A stretch of DNA of 64,000 bases, taken from assembly GCA_003665825.1 (NCBI GenBank), contig QPFY01000011.1, positions 744,001 through 808,000 of the forward strand, given 5' to 3'. The notes below the pieces were generated by a model. The model was not told where the DNA came from and made no database searches. It saw only the letters and a program-made list of their open reading frames with translations. This DNA is from Microbotryum silenes-acaulis. Its lineage: Eukaryota > Basidiomycota > Microbotryomycetes > Microbotryales > Microbotryaceae. Made by a program: the position numbers and the translations under genes. Positions 32,996 to 44,215 of the stretch are shown here, one piece after another (position 1 is the stretch's first letter; every line of letters starts with the position of its first letter).

Positions 32996-33002
32996 ATAAA
33001 TA
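32996..33002 (+). promoter_or_regulatory. TATA-like box in transposon right arm
   Basis: TATAAATAG follows GGGGAG, and a CT-rich stretch begins about 25 bp downstream. It may start a short or non-coding transcript toward the right end. No convincing ORF follows. Confidence 0.35.
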
Positions 33003-33293
33003 GGCACCCTGTCGTCGGTCCGCTCTTCTCCTTTGGCCAATCACTCGCCGCTCGCTCAAGTTGGACCTTTCACTCGGACTTGTATGCTACATGCAGACTT
33101 CGGTGACCTGGTGATCAACGAACGTATATCGCGCACAAGTCCCACTTTGAAGAACGTCGCGTCGTCGTCATCATCGTCATCTCGCTGCCTACTCCGTCGC
33201 ACCAACTTGTTCCAGCTCGGCTGTGCGCACGAGGTCATACCTACCGGAAGCCGCGTGACATACCATTCGCTAGGCTAAAGGTTCTAAGATTTG

Positions 33294-33330
33294 TCGTCGT
33301 CGTCGTCGTCGTCGTCGTCATCGTCATCTC
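33294..33330 (+). repeat. GTC trinucleotide microsatellite
   Basis: About eight GTC/CGT triplets in a row followed by CATCGTCATC. A shorter, related tract lies at about 33153-33182, and both are followed by a similar CGTCGCACCA-ACTTG or -CCTTG block. Confidence 0.7.
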
Positions 33331-34627
33331 GCCGACGATTACGTCGCACCACCTTGCTCTCTAGGTCGGCATTTCGATCCACGTTTTGCGTACATTCGTT
33401 TCAAGCCTACAATAGGGCCTTTGATCACCCGTTGCAAACCAGTCGTCGTCTTCTTCCAATTCTCACGCGCCATTCGAACACCTGTGGACGCTCGTTCAAG
33501 CCTGCTCGAGGCTATGACTCGATTCGCTCCCACCCATGTGCTGCGGTGCAAACGCCCACGTCCCCATGCCCACAAAAATATTTTCGCACGAACCATCACC
33601 TCCTTGTAAGTGCTTCACCGCTCTGGTTACTCCTCGTATGATCGTGGCGATACCAGCTTGTGCGACCACGTCGAGACTCGCTGTGGTGATGGCCCTGTGG
33701 GAGCTGCACTTGCGCTGACGCTTTCGCTCGTGTCTTAGTTCCTCAACAGCGATGTTACAGGTGAAGAACTTTTTGTTTCGAGCCCATCTACGACAGTCCC
33801 GGCGTCTATTCGTGCAGGGTGGGAGGGCCGAGCTATCAAGCTCCTAGCCAGAAGCATGACGTCATAGCCTGGCTCAAGCTTGATCAACAATCACCTTAGA
33901 TCTCATGTAGATCATAAGCCTTCTCGCCCATGCCATCGCCAACAAAGGTGAGTACATCCCATCAAAATACTGGTGCGCTTTCACGTTCCTTCCGAGCCCT
34001 GGGATCGTGCTTGATTGCGTCGCACCATCACCTGCTTACCGTGACGGTCTTCTCCAATCGATGACACCGTGTGAGTGAGCTTGTGGTGGCATACTGTACT
34101 GCTGATTTGGCTTGCTTCACAGCACTGGATTGGCTTGGGATGGTGGAACGTTCAAGTCCGATTCGTAGAATCGACCTCGCTGTCGGAGCTTCGCACCCCC
34201 TCTCGTCACGCTCGAGCTCCTTGTTTCGAAACACCCGAAGGACTGGCCCTCCTCGATCTCTGTCCTTGTTCAAAATAATATACTGACACACTATCATGAT
34301 CCAACCCATTCCTGTCCCAAACCCAGTCCAGACCTGGTCAAAGATTTGGCCTTGCACAGCTGTTTCTGATGATGATCAAAGTCGGTGAGTCCACTCAAGG
34401 TCATGGCACTATCGCTCGTGGTATAGTTGTGGGCTGGGTTTGCTAGTTCCTGTGCAAGGCGATCGATGCCTCTCTCGATTTGAAGAGGACCGTGCGAGTC
34501 CCACTGCTGTGGTTTAAAAACCTGAGCCGAAGTGAAACCTTTCGCCGCAAAGTCGTGAACTAGTAACTAAAGTTTAGCACTACGAGCTCAAATTCTAGAC
34601 CTTCGCTCAAAGTCCCTCGCCCAAGCC

Positions 34628-34820
34628 CCAAGTCCCAAACTTTATCTTTCAAGTCCTAAAACCCTGCCCCAAGTGTCAAACCTCGAGTCAAAGTTCCGAA
34701 CCTCGAGGCAGAGTTCTCAATCTCAGACCCAAGTTGAGAACCTCGCGCCCCAAGTTTGAAACTTCGCCACCCAAGTTCAGGACTACGAACACGGTTCCGG
34801 AACCTTGGGCTCAAATTATA
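34628..34820 (-). repeat. Subterminal repeat array, right arm
   Basis: Seven or more degenerate ~21-bp units, such as CAAGTTGAGAACCTCGCGCC and CAAAGTTCCGAACCTCGAGG. They are the reverse complement in type of the left-arm units, so the arms are inverted copies beyond the 49-bp TIRs. Confidence 0.75.
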
Positions 34821-34881
34821 CCCGGTTCCCAACTCTGGCACCTGGTGCCACATGGTGTAGGGGTTGCCAACTTCGGGCGGT

Positions 34882-34930
34882 GGTGCGGAACCGGTCTAAA
34901 CGGTCGCCTCGTTTTGGCTTTTCTTGCTAT
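34882..34930 (-). repeat. Terminal inverted repeat, right (49 bp)
   Basis: Reads GGTGCGGAACCGG ... TTTTCTTGCTAT on the plus strand. It is the inverted partner of 25218-25266 with two mismatches. Confidence 0.92.
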
Positions 34931-34934
34931 GGAC
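34931..34934. repeat. Target-site duplication of the 9.7-kb transposon, right (GGAC)
   Basis: GGAC follows the right TIR directly. See 25214-25217. Confidence 0.75.
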
Positions 34935-35010
34935 CATGAGAACGATGGAGGCACTTCTGCACAGTGCTCGAACTGGCCAGCCGGTAGTGATTGGAGATGG
35001 AACTCATTAG
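34935..35010 (+). pseudogene. Displaced 3' end of the Gfo/Idh/MocA oxidoreductase gene
   Basis: Joined to position 25217 this gives an open frame of 25 codons and a TAG at 35008-35010, encoding the C-terminal helix and tail (MEALLHSARTGQPV). That matches the SARTG-P-V ending typical of this family. The combined gene would encode 365 aa in perfect frame. The fragment has no stop or frameshift of its own. It is separated from the rest of the gene by the 9.7-kb element. Confidence 0.88.
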
Positions 35011-35304
35011 AGTAATCAGGCGATGCAAGATTGAGTAAAGATCGCCCTTAATCAGTGCTCGAAGAACACCCGGCCTAAGACTCTCGGCGAGTCACGAAAT
35101 TTCGCAACTAGGCTGGAGAGCTCGAGCCCCGGTGCCGGCACCGCGCGCAATTATACGCTTGTGAAAGCTCGCCGATACCCGGGCACCCGCTCGGGCGCTC
35201 GACCAGCGTTCCCCGACTCGCGCCTCTTTGCTTTCTTTTGCAGGCCTTCGTGGCGGCACATCTGCGCGACCGACAGCGACCGACACATTTACACGGCATA
35301 CACC

Positions 35305-37864
35305 ATGCCGCCAGACCGTGCGGCATCCAGCTCCACTCCGGACAAGTCGCTGCTGGCTCGGCCGCTCTCGATACATGGGCTGAAACACACCTCGCTCGAG
35401 AGGGGGCGCGCTTGTACGTCATGACGTCGAGCACACGACCAGTATTTTACACCTAGGCTGACATTTCTGTTATTGTTGTTGTGCTCCCTGCTTAGGTTTG
35501 GTATGTCGTGCGCGCAAGGTCAAGTGTGATGGGATTGCACCGACTTGTTCGCCGTGTAGAAAGTCGGCCGGGGCTAAGGGAGAGTGAGTTTCTGCTCTTT
35601 GGTGCTCCTGCGACCGGCCTCGATTCTTGACTGGGACTCGATGGCGGGCCCGGGATCGAACACGTCGCTGACGCAATTTGACTCTTTCAACATGGCCTGC
35701 TCACAGCGAGCCTTGTTCGATCGTTTGCGACTACGACGCCGAAGAGAAGCGGAAGCGGCCCGTCGGTGGGGGCAAGGTCCACGCGCTCGAGGCCAAGATC
35801 GCCGAGCTGGAGAAGCAGATCGTTGACCTCACCAGCAACCACACCAAACCGATATCTACCGCATCTGTCATTCCGTCGACATCGGAGACAGCAACCGCTT
35901 CCCTCTCGCCGGGCAGTCTTGATGGCGCCCCCGTCGCCTCCACTTCGCGAGCGTCAATTTCTTCGGCCAACACGATCTCGTTCGACCACGCGCCAGAGCA
36001 CCTCATCGACGTATCCATTCATGCGCTCGACAGCGAACTTCCACCACCGATCGACCCCAATGTCTACTTCCATCGTTCCCATTTTGTGCAGCGGCACGTT
36101 GTCCCAATGCCGATGCCGCTCATCACCCCGTCATCCCATCTCGTTCACCCGTCATGGCCCAAGACTCTTCCGTCCCCGATGCTCGTCTCGCGATTGGTCG
36201 ACGTCTACTTCAACAAGATCCACACAAGTACGGGCATGATCAACCGGGGCAAATTCCTCGCCTCGCTTCAGCTGCCGCCTTCACACGCTCGGTTCCCCAT
36301 CACCCCTCTCCTGCACGCCATCATTGCCACCGCGTCCATGATGGTCTCGGAGGACTACTGGGCTGGTGAGGAGCGGTACTGGTCACACTTCGAGACGCCT
36401 TCCGATTGGCATGCTCGCGTCGCCAAAAACACGCTAGAGGCATCATGGATCAGCGATGCGAATCCTCTACAGGTCGCTCAAACCGCCGTGCTGGTGTGTT
36501 TCCTGTCCTATTCGGCCGCTCGATTCGGCGAGGTATGGCTCGCGGTCTCTCAAGCCCTGCGTCTCTCCGTACCTCTCGGTCTCAACCATATACGAAGTGC
36601 GCCCAGCCTGCCCCCAGATAAGCAGCATCTCAAGACACATATGCTCGGCCCAACGGAAGATGAAGATGAACTCTATGAGCGAGCAGCGACGTTCTGGCTT
36701 GGATTCACATGCGATCGTTTCGGCAGTGCAAGTACGGGATGGGCCAACGTTATCGACGACAACGACATCACGACTTTGCTGCCGTCCCGTGGTGCGCGGT
36801 ACCTGGTGAACGCGCTCAACTCGTCGCCGCTCTCGATCCACAACGAGCGGTTTCTCATGGACAACCCGCCGCTGTTGGTCGACTCGATGGGTCTGTACCT
36901 CAAAGCGGTCTGGCTGCTAGGACGTGTCAGCACGTGGTTGCGACGTTCCTCGATCGGACTCGGACTCCGGAATGGGCCGCTCGCGAACGATCTGGCTTTT
37001 TTGCATGCGCCTGCGCGGGTGACCGACCCTCGCGACCTTCCCGCCTTTCAAGCACTGGAGCAAATGATCGTCGATTACCAAACCCACGTTCCCAGGGAGT
37101 ACCAGCAGCTGTATCAACACCCCAACCCGGATTCGAGGATGTACCTCGTGTTTGCGCTGCCGCACGCTGCGCTGATCCTCTTGCACGAGCCCTTTTGCAC
37201 CGTTCGGGATGACGACGTTTCGATGCAGAAATGCTCGCAATCCGCAAAGGCGATCTTGAACTCGATCTTCACCCTTTACAGTAAGTTGACTGTAACAGGA
37301 TTGGTGAGGAAGTACAGGAAAGTTTACTTTGAATGAGTTTTTGCAGGTTCGTCATTCGAGATTGGTCTTTTGGTGCCGTTCACCAACTTCGTATGGGCCG
37401 TTGCGGGCCGCACGCTCGTCCGAGAACTGGCGATCAAGATCGAGCGCAAGGTCGACGTGCCGGGGCAAACCCGACTGCGATCGGAAGTGACGATGATCCT
37501 CTCGGCGATGAGGGCGTACAAGTCCGGCCTCGGCGTCTCGACCTCGACTGCGCTTGAATACCTCCTCGCGAACCCGTCCCATTGCCTACCCGAGAACGAC
37601 CTCAAGCATCACGCGCTCGGGTTCCGACCCGTCGAAAAGATGCCGATTGGTGTCACAACCCCTTCAACCGCGACCTCGATCCCTGTCCCCGATGGGTCGT
37701 TGTCCGAGTTGGGGCCGGACCATGGGGCCACAACGTTGCCGGCGACGACGACTTTTGGTGGGGTCGTGAACCCTTTGGAGTTGGGGATCGAGGGGCAAAG
37801 GTTTCAGGAGATGTTGGACTCGGTCGACTTTGACTTGCTCGTCAACTTTGCGAATGGGGTGTAG
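35305..37864 (+). CDS. Zn(II)2Cys6 fungal transcription factor with middle homology region
   Basis: Four exons (35305-35413, 35496-35583, 35707-37280, 37347-37864) splice in phase to 762 aa. The binuclear zinc cluster spans about residues 37-57: C-x2-C-x6-C-x6-C-x2-C in CLVCRARKVKCDGIAPTCSP, split by intron 1 at its first Cys. A short basic linker and a heptad-like coiled coil (ALEAKIAELEKQIVDL) for dimerisation follow. The middle region (about 200-560) has the hydrophobic helices of the fungal-specific transcription factor domain. The C-terminus is Thr/Pro-rich and ends in an acidic-hydrophobic segment (LDSVDFDLLVNFA) that may activate transcription. The regulated pathway is unknown. The sequence between 35011 and 35304 is its promoter and leader. 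Confidence 0.92.
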
Positions 37865-38258
37865 ATGGATGTGAGGTGTGTAGGGTGTGGTCAGCGACCG
37901 GTGAAGTAGTCAAGCATGTTGTATCATGTGTATCATCATATAATATAGGTATCCTTTTGTGCAGTTTGGCTCGCGCCAGCTTGAACCCAGGAAAGATTGA
38001 ATGGTGCTTAGTTTTTTCTTCGGATGCGGTTACGAAATGCGCCACATCGCTCCCAAGAGATATCGGCGAAGAATAGGATGTCTATTTACGATCGCATCAG
38101 AGTCGGGTGAAGCCTGGTGAAGCCTCACTGCAGACGTTCAGACGGGTCAGGCGGCTGGCTCAACCTCCAAACCCCCACCCGATCATCGCGGCCCACCGTT
38201 GCACGAGTTTCCCCATCGCCTGGCCTACCCTTACCTGGTCCGACCAGAAGAGGACAAC

Positions 38259-41105
38259 ATGTCGGATCGGTATGGCTCCGACTCGTTGAGGACCCCATTG
38301 ATCTCGTCGCGGACACTGCTCTCTGCCGCTGCTGCCACCGCCGCGTCCACGTCCACGTCCAAAGCGGGTCGAATCCCTCTTCCTTCTTCTTCCAGGTCTT
38401 CCTTGACGAATGGTGAGGGAGGGGGTTACAGGATTTGGAAGAGACCGTATGATCAGAGGGGCTGATGATCTCTCTCGGCTGTGCGGTCGGTGCGTACATG
38501 CAGGCGATGGGACGAGTGGCGCTTCAGGGATCCCGATGAGCGTCGCACGCAGGGGGCCACAAGCTAGACTGGGCGATATACTGGGTCAGTAGCTGCATAC
38601 AAGATGGGGTCATAGTGTAAGAGACTAACGATAGCTGAAGTAACTCTGCCCCATCATCAGCAACCCCTTTGATGGGCTCCAGACTCGCTCGACCTTCCTC
38701 CGCGCTGGGCTCGGCAGGTACGCCATACCGCGTCCCCGTCCTGTTCCGTTCATATTCCGATCGAGAGAACACTAACATGATGCTTGATTTGTTGCAAACA
38801 GAACGGTATGGAGATGCGCCCCCTTCGACAGCGCGAAGACTCGCTTCTCTCAAGCGCAGCTCCTCCAGCGCAGGGCTCTCCCAAGGTGAGTTAGCCCGAC
38901 CTCGTTAGATATCAATTTCTTTCTTCATCGAACTAAACACTGGCTACGATCACCGTCCACCTTTCACCAGATCCGGACCAGATCGCCTCGCTCAAACGCC
39001 AACTGAATCGATCCCAGTCCGAACTCGAGGAACTGCGTCTGCTGCACGCCCGCCTCGAGGTGGACACCACCACCGCTCAACGCAAGCTCGAGGTCCAACT
39101 CGAAGAACAAGCCGCCAAACTCGACAAGGCGACACGGGAGAAGGCCGTTTTGTTGGGCTTGAAGAGGGAGCTTGAAGCGAAGACTTTCCAGATTAAGAAT
39201 GATCAGGATCGGGGGAGGAGGGACGCCGAGGGGTTGGAGAGGCTGGCGAGGAAAGAGTTGGTCGAGGTGCAGAACCAATTGAGCGAGGTCGAGGCGGATT
39301 TGAGGGAAAGGACCTTCGCCGAACGGCAGGCTAGGAGCAAGGTACAGGCCGCACTCGATCACGAACGCGCTTTGACGGCGGAGGTCGAACGGCTGCAGAG
39401 CGCTTTGGAAGAAAAGGAGGTTCGACTCGGAGAGGAGCGGAGAGCGAGAATCAAAGCCGAGCAAGACATCGAGACGATCAAAGCCACGCGATCGGGTACC
39501 GAAGAATCTTCGGCGTCCGCTGCCGTCATCAGAGATGAGCTGCATCGACAAGTCGCGCACATGCAAGCGGTGGAGAAGGAGAACCAGAGGCTCGCTCGAA
39601 GACTAGAGGTCTTTGAGAAGCAGCATGTCAACGTCGAGGTGGTGAAAGAAGCCAATAGAACGTTGGAGCGGAGAGTCAAGGCGGTCGATGAGTTGGTCAA
39701 GAGAGTTGCCGAGCAAGAAGTTGAGCTGGAAGGACTGAAGCGGGAAAAGTTGGACTGGTAAGCGTACTTTGTGCACATGCTCCAGACGTAGCCGATGGCT
39801 AATATCTCACGTTTTGCGTCCTCAAGGTCTGCGTTTTTGACCCCGTCAGACACGTCAGAGTTCTCTTCTCCTCGCAAGATCACACGGACCCTAGCAGCAA
39901 CCCGGATAGAAAATGCCGCTTTTCGTCGAAAGGTTGAGCAGCACGCCTACGGACTCCAATCGCGCGACTCGATCATCGGCGAACTCGAAAAGCGGGTCGC
40001 GGACTCGGAACAGCAAGTCGAAGAGGGCAAGAACGCCGTAATGAGAGCCGAGGCGGCGGTTAAACAAGAACAAGGTCGATCGCGGCTCCTACAGCGGGAA
40101 ATTGATCTACTCAAGCGCCATCTCGATAGTTGCAACACCGAGGAGGCAATCCAGCAAGCTGGCAACTTTGATGCCCAAAAGACCGCGCGAGTCCAAGAGC
40201 TCGAGCAGTTGTTGGAGGGTGTCAAAGCACAACTCGCCGATACGACCGAGCAACTCAACCACTGGCAAGAAGTGGCGCAAAGTAAGGCGGCCGACGTCAA
40301 GGTCGAAGGGTCCACTACAACTGTGACGTCTTCAGCTCTGTCTAGCAACACACCTCTGATGGAACAGCTCCGGGTGAACGAGGCTTTGCGCGAGGAGATG
40401 GGCGAGCTCAAGAACTCGCACGAATTGTTGGAGAAGGAGTTGGAAGCGCTCGAGATGCAACTCTTCTCGTTTGAGCGCGATCACGGGGTCAAAGGCGCTT
40501 TCAACCCCGAGACGACGCGCGTGCTCGAGTACAGCGACAGTCCGGATCGGATGGAACATGCGATTAGGACGTCGACGCTCGAGTTGCTGAGGAACGAAAA
40601 CAACGCATTGGTGCAACGGATATCCGAGCTCTCCTCTGGGTGTCAAAAAGATGGTGTTGACGCTCAAACGCTCGTTCCCGTCGAGTCCCTCAAATCGGCC
40701 GAAGCGACGATCGCCTCGCTCAAACTGAAGGTGCAGCAGAAGGAAACGATGCTGAAGCGCATTTCGTCGGCCATGGCGGAAAAGACGGAATCCCTTCGAC
40801 TCGCCGTGCAAGACCTACTTGGCTTCCAACTCGCCTTTTTAGAATCGGGGCGGATCAGGATCACGTCCCTGTACGCGCCGAGTAAGGATCGTTCGTTGGC
40901 TTTCGATCCCTGGCCAGGTGGGCCGATGCCTTACAAGCCCGTCAGTGCGACGGACGAGAAGATCATGAAGAATGAGGAGGTCAGGAGGAGCATCGCGTTT
41001 TGGCTCGATAATAGGAGATCGTTGCCGGGCTTCTTGGCGAGTTTGACGATGACGTTGTATGAAGAGTCGACGAGAGGGGCATCGGGTGGGGTCGTGTATG
41101 GCTGA
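38259..41105 (+). CDS. MAD1: Spindle assembly checkpoint protein Mad1
   Basis: Five exons (38259-38412, 38661-38717, 38802-38885, 38971-39757, 39827-41105) give 786 aa in consistent phase. After a Ser/Thr-rich N-terminus (about 100 residues) nearly the whole chain to residue ~640 is heptad-rich coiled coil. The C-terminal domain has the Mad1 features: LRLAVQDLLGFQLAFLESGR, then RITSLYAPSKD and a final RWD-like end, NRRSLPGFLASLTMTLYEES. The human counterpart ends in an alignable SIPAFLSSLTLELF. Mad1 recruits Mad2 to unattached kinetochores and delays anaphase. The Mad2-interaction segment should lie just before the C-terminal domain. The gene is convergent with DBF4, 151 bp apart. Confidence 0.88.
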
Positions 41106-41256
41106 TTGTTTTAGTGTAGATTCAGCTTAGTTTGGGCACAGTGGTTTAATTTACTCGAGATCTTGTTGACCTCTTAAGCTTTGCATACAGCGTATTGTTG
41201 AGGAGAAAGATGCTTTGCGTACTGACAAGAACAAATGACAAGGCCTCCTCTAGCTT

Positions 41257-44215
41257 CTAATCCTCTTGATCCGAAGCACAACTATCGCTCCCGACCCTTT
41301 CATGGAAGCCCGAATCATCCCCGACCCCGGCCAAGAAGTCCTCCGCAGACGAAGGTTGAGAGCTTTCCAACTGCGCATCCGCATCACTCTCATCCCACTC
41401 GTCCTCCTCCATCTCCTCATCCTCATCCTCACTCGATTGAACAGCCAAAGGTCGACTGATCAGACTGAGCAGGTTGTCCAACTCGTACCAGTTCTTGGGG
41501 TTTTGCGCGAACCGACGATGTTTGGACGCGACGACGTGGTCCTTGAAGTCTTCGAACTTCACACGACAGTTTTCGCAGTACCCTGGTTTTTTGGGTTCGT
41601 CGCGAGGTGGGGGGATGCGGGCGTTTAGACCGGCATCGACGGAGGCGGATCGCTTTAGCTTGCCTTGGAGGTTTCCGCTGAGAGCTGCGCCTGGGATAGC
41701 GAGATGGTGAGAAGATCCGGCCGCTGAGAATTCAGCGGGGGCAGGTCGAGCACCGGAGGCGGAATTTCCCCCGAGGGAGGTGACGGTACGTTGCGAGAGG
41801 ACTGCTAATCGCTTATCGACGACGCCATGGCCAAGTCGACCAACTGGAGCACCCGAACGCGTTGAGGTTGCAGTCGTGGACGTGATGATCTGACTGTTGC
41901 CCGAAGCGGCGAGGTACTCCGGTTCCTTCGATGTACCGCTCGCTCCTCGACTGTCGGCACCGACGAGTCCCGTCTTGCCTTCTCTCGTCATGGCCTGAAG
42001 CGACAGCGATCGCCTCAGGTTCGGGGCCGAGCCCGCGTTACCGCCAGTGACGCCAACTGCACGATTCGCGGCCACGGCGTGACCTCCTGTGGCGCCCATT
42101 GCCTGAATCGCCTTGAGCGACTTGCCATTCCTCGATGCCATCGAAGGATCAAGCTTGGGTGCCGGTGGCTTCCGTCGTTCGTACTTGATCTCCCCTTCAA
42201 AGTGGTAGAACCCTCCCTTGCCCTCAACGCCGCCCCACAATACAGGCCAAGCTGGATCCTCGTGCCGTCGAGGTCGCTCGTATTCTTTCGTCACGATCGG
42301 TCGATGCTCGCCCGTCGAATCCTCGACGAGCAGGTACACGCTCTTGGGACCAAAGTAGTACATATCGGCTCGAGGGACGAAAGGGTCGCGCTCTCGCGTC
42401 CCGTAAAGCTGTTCATCTCGCAACAACGAAGGGAGGGAAAGACCTTGGGTCCCCGCTGCTGGACGAGTCGTCTCGGCGGAGTTCTTCGAAGGCGAGTGCG
42501 AGTTGATGCGAGTGAGGATGAGGTGGATCTTGTCGAGGTGCCAGATCTTGAGCTTGAAATCAACAGCCTTGCAGAGGATATCTTGGGAATCGATGAAAGG
42601 GTTCTTGTCCAGCCCTTCGCCAAATCTGTCACGCAACGATGGATGAGTTACAGGTCAGACGAGTTGGTTTTCAGCAGCAGAATCCTCAGCCCGCGCAGGC
42701 AGCGAGGTAGCGACTCACGGTCTCAGTTTCTGGCCGTTCGGCAGCGCATACGTCGTAGGACTCTTGTTCGAGGCCGTCAACTTCTTCGTCCGTAATGGTC
42801 CAGCGGTAGATTCATGTTGCATCGATACGGGACCAGGATTGTAAGCGGCATGGGCTGCGGCCGATGCACTCTTTGAAGCGGCGGTAACGGAGGGCGAGTT
42901 CTCCTTGTTGTTCGTTGATGGCATAGGTCGCGACGTGACGACGTGGGTCACTTTTTTGGAGAAGAAGTTGTCGACGGACTGTGAAGGATCTCATAAGAGG
43001 CAAATTCAGCTCAAAACGTCTTCCAGCGCCGTCGCGCAGCCGACGATCAGAGTAACTCACGGCTCCGAGTCGCTCAACTTGTCGAATCAAGTGCAGCTCG
43101 GTCGACACGTCCAAAGCATCAAAGTAAAACACAAAGGACGGGAACGCCTTCTTGTACTTGCTCCTCCACGTCGCGGACTCCTGGACGAGCCTGTCGTGTT
43201 TCTCCGCTCTTTCCTGTCGCATCGACTTTTTGTGGTCCTTCGTCGCTCCGCCGCCGCCACCAGCTTGGGACGTCTTGGCGGCAAGTTTGCGCGCATCTTC
43301 GGCGGCTTTCATGGCGATCGGACCGGTCGGGTTGAACGCGATCTCATAATCGCGATTGATCTCCTCGATGGTCTGGCGACACGGGTCCCTCGATCGCTTG
43401 GACGAAGTGGACATCGTCGTCGCGGCGGTTGTGGTCGAGGTCGTGGTCGTAGTCGCGGTGCCCGTGGTTGTGGTCGTGGAGGCCGTGGTGGTGCCGGGCC
43501 TCGTCGAAGAACGACCTTTCAGACGACTGAGGACAAGATTGCCATTCTCATCCTCCGACACCAAGGGGTTATCATCCAGTCCAAAGATGGTACGGTACGC
43601 GGCATCTTCCTCGGCTTCCCATCGTGCCTTTGCGCTCGCGAGGCTTTCGGCCGGCGTCGTCGAAGTGTGGGTCAGATCGACTACCCCATCCTGTTGTGTC
43701 GTGTCGACTAGAACGCGTCGTTTTCGTGGCGGTGGTGCTTGAGCATGAGTGGCCGATGCTGAACCGCCACGCGTCATTGTCGTCGCGGTCGTCATCGTGG
43801 TCATTGAACTTGTGCCCGTCGCCTCGCGCGTCGTTGGCGGTTCCACGACGAGCACCGCATCCTGATCGTCCTCATCGACCAATCTCCGTTCCCTCTTATT
43901 CTTTAATCGGTCCAGACCTTCCAAATTGAAACGCGGTGTATCCCCCCTGATCAATCCGCCGAAACTATGTAGGTGCGATCGACGCTTGGTGCCGATCGGC
44001 GCCGCCGTCATCGTCCCAGTCGTCGCGCCGCCCGCGCCAGCCGCACCACCGGCAGCAGCGGCGAGGGTCGTACTGGTGTTGGCCGTGTTGGTGATCGCGT
44101 TCGAGGTCGACGCCGTTCGAGAATGGGTCACGCGGGAAGTCAGTTTGGGAGGCGCATAGTTGATAAAACGAGAAGTCGGTGCATTGGGTGTACGGTTCGT
44201 GATGGAAGTCGACAT
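41257..44215 (-). CDS. DBF4: Dbf4/Dfp1-type regulatory subunit of the Cdc7 kinase
   Basis: Three exons (44215-43061, 42978-42719, 42625-41257) encode 927 aa. The N-terminus is Thr/Ser/Ala-rich with DPCRQTIEEINRDYEIAFN. Motif N (BRCT-like) spans the first intron: WRSKYKKAFPSFVFYFDALD, then VDNFFSKKVTHVV. Motif M reads YYFGPKSVYLLVEDSTGEHR followed by PAWPVLWGGVEGKGGFYHFE. Motif C is a zinc finger C-x2-C-x9-H-x5-H at about 820-845 (GYCENCRVKFEDFKDHVV). All three Dbf4 motifs are present. The protein activates Cdc7 to phosphorylate Mcm2-7 at origins. The acidic C-terminal tail after motif C is long. Poly-Thr stretches in exon 1 arise from ACG/ACC triplet runs. Confidence 0.93.

Larger units (their letters stand above)
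32734..34627. other. Right arm of the transposon, no gene identified
   Basis: 1.9 kb with no confident exon. It contains a TATA-like box at 32996-33002 and two related Ser-codon-like GTC/ATC-rich patches (about 33153-33215 and 33294-33355) that look like an imperfect local duplication. A third small gene cannot be excluded. Confidence 0.4.
25218..34930. mobile_element. 9.7-kb DNA transposon with TIRs, subterminal repeats and two divergent genes
   Basis: The ends are 49-bp inverted repeats (25218-25266 and 34882-34930, two mismatches). Inside each end lies an array of a degenerate ~21-bp repeat, inverted between the two ends. The core holds a minus-strand gene for an unrecognised 524-aa protein (28218-26108) and a plus-strand transposase-like gene (28628-32733) that share a 409-bp divergent promoter. 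The element interrupts the coding sequence of an oxidoreductase gene. Deleting it with one GGAC restores the frame exactly, which independently proves both boundaries. The plan resembles CACTA/EnSpm elements (transposase plus a TnpA-like protein plus subterminal repeats). The termini read ATAGC or CATAGC rather than CACTA. Confidence 0.92.

Noticed and set aside
33033..33278. 81-codon frame after the TATA-like box
   Set aside because: Its centre is the microsatellite-like Ser run. Nothing in the sequence supports translation.
25218..34930. Interpretation as two unrelated repeats flanking host genes
   Set aside because: The inverted ends are mirrored beyond the 49 bp, and the interrupted host gene rejoins in frame exactly at both ends. 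Only a single insertion event explains this.
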